Positions 57,364 through 64,000 of a stretch of 64,000 bases of DNA are shown piece by piece (within the stretch, counting starts at the first letter, position 1; each line of letters opens with the position of its first letter). The stretch covers positions 1 through 64,000 of the forward strand of contig JAIPDO010000016.1 in the NCBI GenBank assembly GCA_021737645.1, read 5' to 3'. The notes below the pieces were generated by a model. It saw only the letters and a list, made by a program, of their open reading frames with translations. It ran no database searches and was not told the DNA's origin. This stretch comes from Desulfarculaceae bacterium (GTDB taxonomy: Bacteria; Desulfobacterota; Desulfarculia; Desulfarculales; Desulfarculaceae). The translations under genes and the position numbers were made by a program.

Positions 57364-58260
57364 TTGCGCCTTGCAGGATACAAACATCTGGAATTGTCGG
57401 ACAAGGAAGTGTTTACCCGCCACCTCATGGCCGGCCCCCCGGCCATAAGCGAGCTTACCTTCTCCAATTTGTTCATGTGGCGGCACCACTACCAGCCCCA
57501 CTGGCGCGAGGACGGCGACTGTCTGTTGGTGGCGGCCTGTCTGGAGGGCGACGAGCCCTTCGGCCTGCCCCCGGCCGGGGCGGGAGACCGGGTGCGGGCC
57601 GCCGAGACCCTGTGCCGGGACATGGCCAAGGCCGGCTATCTCCACGACCTGCAAAGGGTGGGCGAGGACCTGGCCCTGGAGTTGGAGGCCACCGGGCGTT
57701 TCGGCATATCCCTGGACCGCGCCAACAGCGACTACGTGTATCTGGCCTCGGAGCTGGCCGAGCTGCCGGGGCGGCGTTTCCACCGCAAAAAGAACCACTT
57801 CAACAAGTTCGTCAAAAATTTCCCGTTCGAGTATCAACCCCTGGGGGCCGAGATGATCCGCCTGGTCCTGGACATGCAGGAAAACTGGTGCCAGTTGCGC
57901 GACTGCGACCAGGACCCCGGCCTGGCCAGCGAGGACCGGGCCATTTACGAGGCCCTGACCAACTACCAAGCTCTGGACTACTCCGGCGGAGTCATCCTCA
58001 TCGACGGCAGGGTGGAGGCCTTCAGCCTGGGTGAGCCCCTGTCGCCGGACACGGCGGTGATCCACATTGAAAAGGGCAACCCTGACTTCGACGGCATCTA
58101 CGCGGCCATCAACAAACTGTTCGTCACCAACGCCTGGGCGGGGATGACCTACATCAACCGGGAGCAGGACCTGGGCCTCAGCGGCCTGCGCAAGGCCAAG
58201 GAGTCTTACCAGCCTCACCACCTGGTGAATAAGTACGTGGTTACGCCGAACTTTTTATAG
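57364..58260 (+). CDS. DUF2156 (phosphatidylglycerol lysyltransferase-like) protein
   Basis: SELTFSNLFMWRHHYQPHWREDGDCLLVA, GRRFHRKKNHFNKFVKNFPFEYQPL, AVIHIEKGNPDFDGIYAAINKLF, YINREQDLGLSGLRKAKESYQPHHLVNKY. Confidence 0.88.
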   Translation: MRLAGYKHLELSDKEVFTRHLMAGPPAISELTFSNLFMWRHHYQPHWREDGDCLLVAACLEGDEPFGLPPAGAGDRVRAAETLCRDMAKAGYLHDLQRVGEDLALELEATGRFGISLDRANSDYVYLASELAELPGRRFHRKKNHFNKFVKNFPFEYQPLGAEMIRLVLDMQENWCQLRDCDQDPGLASEDRAIYEALTNYQALDYSGGVILIDGRVEAFSLGEPLSPDTAVIHIEKGNPDFDGIYAAINKLFVTNAWAGMTYINREQDLGLSGLRKAKESYQPHHLVNKYVVTPNFL

Positions 58261-58360
58261 ACCCGCCACGGCGGGGCGCGCTTGCGCCCCAAGGGGGTTT
58301 GCGCTAGCCTGTTATTAATTTGGGCTGCGGCGGCCCCACGGCAACAAAGGAGCAGGCGGT

Positions 58361-59131
58361 TTGCTGGAACTAAAGCCTTATCAACAGAGACTGGCCCGCC
58401 TTCTGGCCGGTAGCGGGGCCCTGTTTTTCGCCCCGGACCTGCGCCTCAAGGATGGCCGCCCCACCCCCTATTTCGTAAACCTGGGCAAGCTCAACACCGG
58501 CCGCCTGGCCCTGGAGATGGGCCGCTGCTTCGCGGGCTGGATCGCCGAGCAGGGTCTGGCCGGGGAAAACCCGGTGATTCTGGGCCCCTCCTACAAGGGA
58601 AGCGCCCTGGCCCTGGCCGCGGCCATGTGCCTATGGCAGGACGATGTGGCTGATCTGGCCTTTGATTACGACCGCAAGGAGGCCAAGACCCATGGCGAGG
58701 CCAGCGGGGCCAAGGCCATGTTCGTCACCGGAGCCCTGAACCCCGGCGCCAAGGTGCTGATCATCGACGACGTGGGCACCTCCATGGCCACCAAGCGCGA
58801 CCTGCTGGTAAAGCTGGCCGCCGAGGGCGAGCGTCTGGGCAAGCCTTTTGAGGTGCTGGGGGTGCTGTTGGGCGTGGACCGCCAGCAGACCCAGGCGGTG
58901 TACGACGACAAGGGCCAACTGGTGGAAGGGGTGCGCGGGCCCGACGCCCTGGCCGCTTTTGTGCAAGACACCGGGGTCGAGGTGTGGGCCCTGCTGGGCA
59001 TATGGGAGATGGTGCAATTTTTGGCCGAGGTGGGCGAGCCGGTGAACGTGGCCGGGACCATGCGCCCCCTGGAGGCCGCCGACGTGCTGGAAGTGGAAGA
59101 GTACCTGGCCGTGTACGGGCGGGAGGGCTGA
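58361..59131 (+). CDS. pyrE: Orotate phosphoribosyltransferase
   Basis: FVNLGKLNTGRLALEMGRCFAGWI, LAFDYDRKEAKTHGEA, GAKVLIIDDVGTSMATKRDLL; TTG start. Confidence 0.87.
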   Translation: MLELKPYQQRLARLLAGSGALFFAPDLRLKDGRPTPYFVNLGKLNTGRLALEMGRCFAGWIAEQGLAGENPVILGPSYKGSALALAAAMCLWQDDVADLAFDYDRKEAKTHGEASGAKAMFVTGALNPGAKVLIIDDVGTSMATKRDLLVKLAAEGERLGKPFEVLGVLLGVDRQQTQAVYDDKGQLVEGVRGPDALAAFVQDTGVEVWALLGIWEMVQFLAEVGEPVNVAGTMRPLEAADVLEVEEYLAVYGREG

Positions 59132-59134
59132 CAA

Positions 59135-59479
59135 ATGCGCCGCGCCCTGGTGTCTCCCCTGCTTTCGGGCCTGGTGATTCCGGGCCTGGGGCAGATCGTG
59201 AACCGCCAGGTGGGCAAGGGGGCCATAATGGTGGCCGCGGCCAGCCTGCTGTTCATGCTCACCCTGGGATTCGCCTTTCATGAGATAAGCCAGGCGGTGC
59301 TGGCCCTGGATGGCTATGCCGGCCCGGACAAGATGGCCGCCCTGAGGGGCCAACTGATCAAGCAAGGCGTAACCTGGCTAGTGATCTTGGGCGGGCTTAC
59401 CGCCGTGTTGTGGATATACGCCGTCATCGACGCATGGCGGGGGGGCCGGGAACGGGACGCCGTGCTGGCTGGCCAATAA
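59135..59479 (+). CDS. Small membrane protein, hypothetical
   Basis: MRRALVSPLLSGLVIPGLGQIVNRQVGKGAIMVAAASLLFMLTLGFAFHE...WLVILGGLTAVLWIYAVIDAWRGG; two or three TM segments. Confidence 0.75.
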   Translation: MRRALVSPLLSGLVIPGLGQIVNRQVGKGAIMVAAASLLFMLTLGFAFHEISQAVLALDGYAGPDKMAALRGQLIKQGVTWLVILGGLTAVLWIYAVIDAWRGGRERDAVLAGQ

Positions 59480-59490
59480 GGAACTACAGG

Positions 59491-59823
59491 ATGCGCTCCA
59501 TAGTAATAGACGAACTCAGGCCGCCGGACATGGAAAAGCTCACCAGTCATCTGGAGGCAACCCTGGGGTCCTCGGGCCTGCCGGACGTTTTTTGGCTGCA
59601 AGTGCCTGATGAACTGTTGACCCCCGCCCAGAGGGAGCACCCCGACTGCGGGCCTCACCGGGCGGCGGTGGTCTTGGGATTGGACAGCCTGCAACTGGAG
59701 CTGCTGGTGCGGGCCTCCCAGAGCCTGCGCTGCTCCTGCACCGGTTATGCCGATGACAGCCAGCGTAAGTGGCTCATCGCCTATGTGGACGAACTGATCG
59801 AGCAGCTGGAGCTGCAAACCTAG
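59491..59823 (+). CDS. Conserved hypothetical protein (about 110 aa)
   Basis: ATG after AAGGA region; MRSIVIDELRPPDMEKLTSHLEATLGSSGLPDVFWLQVPDELLTPAQREHPDCGPHRAAVVLGLDSLQLELLVRASQSLRCSCTGYA. Confidence 0.75.
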   Translation: MRSIVIDELRPPDMEKLTSHLEATLGSSGLPDVFWLQVPDELLTPAQREHPDCGPHRAAVVLGLDSLQLELLVRASQSLRCSCTGYADDSQRKWLIAYVDELIEQLELQT

Positions 59824-59833
59824 GAGAGCTTGT

Positions 59834-60061
59834 ATGCTGCCGGGTACGGGAAGGGGCGACGGACGGCAAAACCACCAGAACCTGGAAGCCACCAGCCTGT
59901 TTTGCCCCCGCTGCCGCAAGGCTCAACCGGTGCGCCGCCGCCTGCTTTTGGTTTTGCCCACCGGAGAAAAATATTCCTACCTCTGCGCCGTATGCGGCGA
60001 GGAGGTGGGCAGCAAGACCGAGACCGGACCGATCAACGGGGTGATAAGCACCCTGGATTAG
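59834..60061 (+). CDS. Small zinc-ribbon-like protein
   Basis: LEATSLFCPRCRKAQPVRRRLLLVLPTGEKYSYLCAVCGEEVGS (CPxC...CxxC); abuts the epimerase gene. Confidence 0.65.
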   Translation: MLPGTGRGDGRQNHQNLEATSLFCPRCRKAQPVRRRLLLVLPTGEKYSYLCAVCGEEVGSKTETGPINGVISTLD

Positions 60062-61057
60062 GTGTGTCAGTTGAATCAGCTCAAACCTCAGCCCGTGCGG
60101 GCGCTCATCACCGGCGGGGCCGGCTTTATCGGCGGCCACCTGGCCGGGCACCTGCTGTCCCTGGGACAGCAAGTGGACGTCATCGACGACCTGTCCACCG
60201 GCAGCATAGAAAACATAGAGGCCTACAAGGACAACCCCGATTTTTCCTACACCATCGCCGACATGCGCGACAAACCCTTGTTGGCCGAGATGGTGGACCG
60301 GGCCCAGGTGATCTACCACCTGGCCGCCGCGGTGGGGGTGCGCCTGATCGTGGAAAGCCCGGTCAAGACCATCGAGACCAACGTGGGCTGCACCGAAACG
60401 GTCTTGAAATTGGCCAACAAAAAAGGCAAGCGGGTGGTCATCGCCTCCACCAGCGAGGTCTACGGCAAAAACGAGCTGGTGCCCTTCCGCGAAGACCACG
60501 ACCTGGTGCTGGGGCCAACCACCAAGGCCCGCTGGTCCTACGCCTGCTCCAAGGCCATCGACGAATTCCTGGCCCTGGCCTATTGGCGGGCCCGGGGCCT
60601 GCCGGTGGTGGTGGTGCGCCTGTTCAACACCGTTGGCCCCGGCCAGACCGGGCGCTACGGCATGGTGCTGCCCAGCTTCGTGCGCCAGGCGCTCAGCGGC
60701 AAACCCATCACCGTGTACGGCGACGGCACCCAGAGCCGCTGCTTCTCGGCGGTGGCCGAGGTGGTGCGCTGCCTGTCCGCCCTGGCCGACGCCCCGGCGG
60801 CGGTGGGCCAGGTGGTAAACGTGGGCTCCACCCAGGAGATAAGCATTCTGGAGTTGGCCCAGTTGGTCAAAAAGCTCACCGCCAGCGACTCGCCCATCAA
60901 AATGATCCCCTATGAAGAAGCCTACGAAGAGGGCTTCGAAGACATGCCCCGGCGCCTGCCCGACGTGGGCAAGCTGCGGGGTCTGGTGGGCTTCGTCCCG
61001 GAGATGGGCATCGATGAGGTGGTGCAGTCGGTGATACGCTACTACCGGGAGCGTTGA
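60062..61057 (+). CDS. NAD-dependent nucleotide-sugar epimerase/dehydratase (extended SDR)
   Basis: ALITGGAGFIGGHLAGHLLSLGQQVDVIDDLSTGS, ASTSEVYGKN, WSYACSKAIDEFLALAYWR, RLFNTVGPGQTGRYGMVLPSFV. Confidence 0.95.
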   Translation: MCQLNQLKPQPVRALITGGAGFIGGHLAGHLLSLGQQVDVIDDLSTGSIENIEAYKDNPDFSYTIADMRDKPLLAEMVDRAQVIYHLAAAVGVRLIVESPVKTIETNVGCTETVLKLANKKGKRVVIASTSEVYGKNELVPFREDHDLVLGPTTKARWSYACSKAIDEFLALAYWRARGLPVVVVRLFNTVGPGQTGRYGMVLPSFVRQALSGKPITVYGDGTQSRCFSAVAEVVRCLSALADAPAAVGQVVNVGSTQEISILELAQLVKKLTASDSPIKMIPYEEAYEEGFEDMPRRLPDVGKLRGLVGFVPEMGIDEVVQSVIRYYRER

Positions 61058-61091
61058 ACTTGCCCGCTACGCGCCCAGGCGAGCCTGTAGC

Positions 61092-62867
61092 ATGAAAATT
61101 ATCTACGCCTTTGCCCTGGCCCTGGCCGCCGCCGCCCTGTTTACTCCGGTGATCATCGCCCTGGCCCGCCGCCTGGGCTGGGTGGTGGCCCCCCGCCAGG
61201 ACCGCTGGCACCGCAGCCCCACGGCCATCTACGGCGGGGCGGCCATATACCTGGCCTTCGTGGTCAGTTGGCTCATACTGGGCGGCCGGGACAGCCAGAG
61301 CCTGGTGCTGGTGGGCTGCGCCAGCGGCATGTTTTTGATCGGCCTGATCGACGACATCTTCGAGATGAAACCCCAGGTGAAGTTCCTGGCCCAGCTTCTG
61401 GTGGCCACCGTGGCCGTGGCCCTGGGCTTGTGCTTTGATTTTTTGCCCTGGCTCTGGCTCAACGTGCCCTTCACCCTGCTGTGGCTGGTGGGGGTGACCA
61501 ACGCGGTGAACATCCTGGACAACATGGACGGCCTCAGCTCGGGAGTGGCCCTGTCCGCCGGTTCCATTTTGGCCATGGTGGCGGCCATGCACGGCGCGCC
61601 CCAGGTGGGCCTTCCCGCCGCCGCCCTGGCCGGGGCCGCCGGGGGCTTTCTCATCTACAATTTCAACCCGGCCAAAATTTTCATGGGCGACTGCGGCAGC
61701 CTTTTCCTGGGCTTCAGCCTGGCCGGGTGCACCGTTTTGGGGGCAGGCGGGGCCAGCAACCTGATATTCGCCCTGCTCATTCCGGTGGGGGTGTTGGTGG
61801 TGCCCCTTTTCGACACCGCCCTGGTGAGCTTCCAACGCACCAGCCACGGCCGCTCCATCGCCCAGGGAGGCCGCGACCACTCCAGCCACCGTCTGGTGTT
61901 TCTGGGGCTCAGTGAGCGCAAGGCGGTGCTGACCCTCATCGCGGTGAGCCTGGCGGGCGGTCTTCTGGCCCTGCTGCTGCACTACTTCAGCACCCTGGTG
62001 GCGGTGGTGGTCATCGCGGTGGTGGTGGTGGTCTTCGTGTTCTTCGGGGTGTTTCTGGGCGGAGTAAAGGTATATGGCTCCCAGGAGCGCCGCCGCCGCC
62101 GCTGGCACAGCCCGCTGCTGGACCAGTTGGTGCTGCACAAAAAGCAATTGGTGCAGATACTCGCCGACCTGCTGCTGCTCTCGGCCGCCTACACCGCCGC
62201 CTGGCTGCTGCGCTTCGAGGGCCACCTGGGGCCGGAGCAGATGCACCTGCTCACCAAGTCCCTGCCCTGGGTGCTCTCGGCCAAGATTGTGTGCCTGTGG
62301 CTGTTCGGGGTGTACCGGGGCGAGTGGCGCTACGTCTCGGTGCACGCCATGATCCAGTTGGTCAAGGCGGTGCTGCTGGGATCGCTGTTGGTGGTGCTGG
62401 GCATCCTGCTGCTGCAACGCGGCCAGGGCTACAGCCTGTCGGCGGTGATCATCGACTTTTTCGTGAGCTTCCTTTTCCTGGCGGGCAGCCGCTTTTTGGT
62501 GCGGGTGTTCACCGAGAGCATGGTGCACAAAAAAGGCGACCCGGTGCTTATCATGGGGGCCGGCGACGGCGGGGAGCTGCTCTTGCGGGAACTGCGCAAC
62601 AACCCGGCCCTGCCTTTCGCGCCGGTGGGCTTCGTGGACGACGACCCGGCCAAGCGCGGTCTTCTCATCCACGGCATACCGGTGTTGGGCACCCGCCACG
62701 ACATCGCCGGGCTGACCCGTAAGCATGGGGTGGCCCGGGTGTTCATCTCCATACTCAGCCCGGTGGAGGGCGGCCTGGAAGAGGTCTTCACCATCTGCCG
62801 CCAGGCGGGGGTGGAGTGCGTGCGCGTCCAGCCCATCGTGGAGCAAGAACTTGCCCAGCCCCAATAA
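61092..62867 (+). CDS. Fusion: MraY/WecA-type polyprenyl-phosphate sugar-1-phosphate transferase plus CapD-type N-terminal membrane/CoA-binding-like domain
   Basis: GIIDDIFEMKPQVKFLAQLL-type DDxx motif, NAVNILDNMDGLSSGVALSAG, FNPAKIFMGDCGSLFLGFSLA; C-terminal half FGVYRGEWRYVSVHAMIQLVKAVLLGS ... PVLIMGAGDGGELLLRELRNNPALPFAPVGFVDDDPAKRGLLIHGIPVLG. Confidence 0.92.
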   Translation: MKIIYAFALALAAAALFTPVIIALARRLGWVVAPRQDRWHRSPTAIYGGAAIYLAFVVSWLILGGRDSQSLVLVGCASGMFLIGLIDDIFEMKPQVKFLAQLLVATVAVALGLCFDFLPWLWLNVPFTLLWLVGVTNAVNILDNMDGLSSGVALSAGSILAMVAAMHGAPQVGLPAAALAGAAGGFLIYNFNPAKIFMGDCGSLFLGFSLAGCTVLGAGGASNLIFALLIPVGVLVVPLFDTALVSFQRTSHGRSIAQGGRDHSSHRLVFLGLSERKAVLTLIAVSLAGGLLALLLHYFSTLVAVVVIAVVVVVFVFFGVFLGGVKVYGSQERRRRRWHSPLLDQLVLHKKQLVQILADLLLLSAAYTAAWLLRFEGHLGPEQMHLLTKSLPWVLSAKIVCLWLFGVYRGEWRYVSVHAMIQLVKAVLLGSLLVVLGILLLQRGQGYSLSAVIIDFFVSFLFLAGSRFLVRVFTESMVHKKGDPVLIMGAGDGGELLLRELRNNPALPFAPVGFVDDDPAKRGLLIHGIPVLGTRHDIAGLTRKHGVARVFISILSPVEGGLEEVFTICRQAGVECVRVQPIVEQELAQPQ

Positions 62868-62886
62868 TTCGGCATATGCTGAGCCC

Positions 62887-63597
62887 ATGGTTGCGCGGCG
62901 GCACGGTGAGCTGGACTTCTACAGCTTCCCGGACCTGGAGGCACTGCCCGGCCTGCTGCACGGGGTGACCACCCGTCAGGTCGACCTGGCCGCCGCCGGT
63001 CCCCAGGCCGAACCCAACCTGGAGCGCCTGCGCCTGGCCCTGGGGCTAAGGCGGCTGGTGTGGGTGCGTCAAGTGCACGGCACCGAGATCGTGGCGGTGA
63101 GCGGCGAGGAGAACCTGCCCGCGGCCCAGGCCGACGGCCTAGTCACCGATCAGGCGGGGGTGGGCCTGTTGATCAAGCAGGCCGACTGCCAGGCGGTGAT
63201 CTTGGCCGCGCCCCAGCGAGGGGTCATCGCCAACCTGCACGCCGGGTGGCGGGGCAACGCGGCGGGCATGCCCGCCAAGGGAGTGGAGTTTTTGGACGAG
63301 CGCTACGGGGTGGCCCCGGACGAGCTGTACGCGGCGGTGAGCCCCAGCCTGGGGGCCTGCTGCGGCGAGTTCGTGAACTGGCGCGAGGAGCTGCCCCAAT
63401 GGTTCGCGCAGTTCAAGGTGGGGGAAAACCACTTTGACCTGGAGTCGGCCACCCGCCACCAACTGGAGGCCTCCGGGGTGCGGCCCGAGCGCATATTCAC
63501 CAGCGGCAAATGCACCGTGTGTGACCAGGATTTTTATTCTTATCGCCGCGACAAGACCACCGCACGCTTCGCCACGGTGGTGGCCCTGCGGGAGTGA
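62887..63597 (+). CDS. pgeF: Polyphenol oxidase/laccase-domain family (YfiH/PgeF-like)
   Basis: LHGVTTRQVD, WVRQVHGTEIV, LIKQADCQAVILAAPQRGVIANLHAGWRGNAAGMPAKGVEFL, VSPSLGACCGEF, CTVCDQDFYSYRRD. Confidence 0.95.
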   Translation: MVARRHGELDFYSFPDLEALPGLLHGVTTRQVDLAAAGPQAEPNLERLRLALGLRRLVWVRQVHGTEIVAVSGEENLPAAQADGLVTDQAGVGLLIKQADCQAVILAAPQRGVIANLHAGWRGNAAGMPAKGVEFLDERYGVAPDELYAAVSPSLGACCGEFVNWREELPQWFAQFKVGENHFDLESATRHQLEASGVRPERIFTSGKCTVCDQDFYSYRRDKTTARFATVVALRE

Positions 63598-63598
63598 G

Positions 63599-64000
63599 AT
63601 GAGCATCAGCCTCAAAGCTAAAGTGATGAGTAACCAGCCGGTGGGGCCGGAGATTTTTCTGCTCACCCTTGAGGCCCCTGCCATCGCGGACGCGGCCCGG
63701 CCCGGCCAGTTCGTGATGCTCAGGGTAAGCCCCGGCCCGGATCCCCTTTTGGCCCGGCCCTTTTCCATTCATGGGGTGGAGGGCGGCAAGCTGCTGATCC
63801 TCTACCAAGTCAAGGGCAAGGGCACCAAGCTGCTGGCCCAGGCCCGCCCCGGCAGCGAGCTTCTGGTCTGGGGGCCGCTGGGGCGCGGGTTCGACCTCGC
63901 CGCCGAGCGCCCGGCATTGGTGGCCGGGGGCATGGGCATCGCGCCGCTGGCCTTTGCAGCCGAGCGCCTGGAAGAACGGGGCGCGGCCTTTGATGCATTC
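63599..64000 (+). CDS. pyrK: Dihydroorotate dehydrogenase electron transfer subunit (PyrK-like), truncated by window end
   Basis: MSISLKAKVMSNQPVGPEIFLLTLEAPAIADAARPGQFVMLRVSPGPDPLLARPFSIHGVEGGKLLILYQVKGKGTKLLAQARPGSELLVWGPLGRGFDL...PALVAGGMGIAPLAFAAERL. Confidence 0.9.
   Translation, partial: MSISLKAKVMSNQPVGPEIFLLTLEAPAIADAARPGQFVMLRVSPGPDPLLARPFSIHGVEGGKLLILYQVKGKGTKLLAQARPGSELLVWGPLGRGFDLAAERPALVAGGMGIAPLAFAAERLEERGAAFDAF

Noticed and set aside
58273-58290. GGGGCGC-gctt-GCGCCCC hairpin after the DUF2156 gene as a terminator
   Set aside because: Only 7 bp and followed by AAGGGGG, with no T-run; insufficient to call a terminator.

Overview
A 64 kb, GC-rich, gene-dense chromosomal window from what looks like an anaerobic Desulfobacterota-type (deltaproteobacterial) organism. 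I assign about 57 protein-coding genes and recognise no rRNA, tRNA or CRISPR. The main content, left to right: (1) a truncated RimK-like ATP-grasp gene coupled to a GNAT fused to a Cys-less B12/radical-SAM-like region; (2) an acyl-CoA synthetase plus TAXI-TRAP transporter operon; (3) a PAS-LuxR regulator divergent from a large MASE1/multi-PAS hybrid histidine kinase; (4) a tungsten-type aldehyde:ferredoxin oxidoreductase with a MoaD-like protein; (5) a minus-strand run hgcA-hgcB-(radical SAM/GNAT fusion)-ThiS-ThiF. In (5), hgcA carries the NVWCAAGK cap-helix motif and hgcB is a 2x[4Fe-4S] ferredoxin with a C-terminal Cys pair, which marks the host as a probable mercury methylator. The rest includes a DUF3450/ExbB/ExbB/ExbD/TonB/TPR system, a carbohydrate ABC importer, an RND pump, an Arg/Lys/Orn decarboxylase, an NRAMP-like carrier lacking the metal-binding motifs and coupled to a small P-loop NTPase, glyA, pyrE, a polysaccharide locus with a MraY/CapD-N fusion, pgeF and pyrK. 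The most notable leads are the hgcAB-linked rSAM-GNAT/ThiS/ThiF neighbourhood, the RimK/pseudo-rSAM-GNAT pair, the motif-less NRAMP plus NTPase, and a dispersed palindromic repeat found in three gaps between convergent genes. All calls come from reading the sequence and ORF translations; no searches were run.
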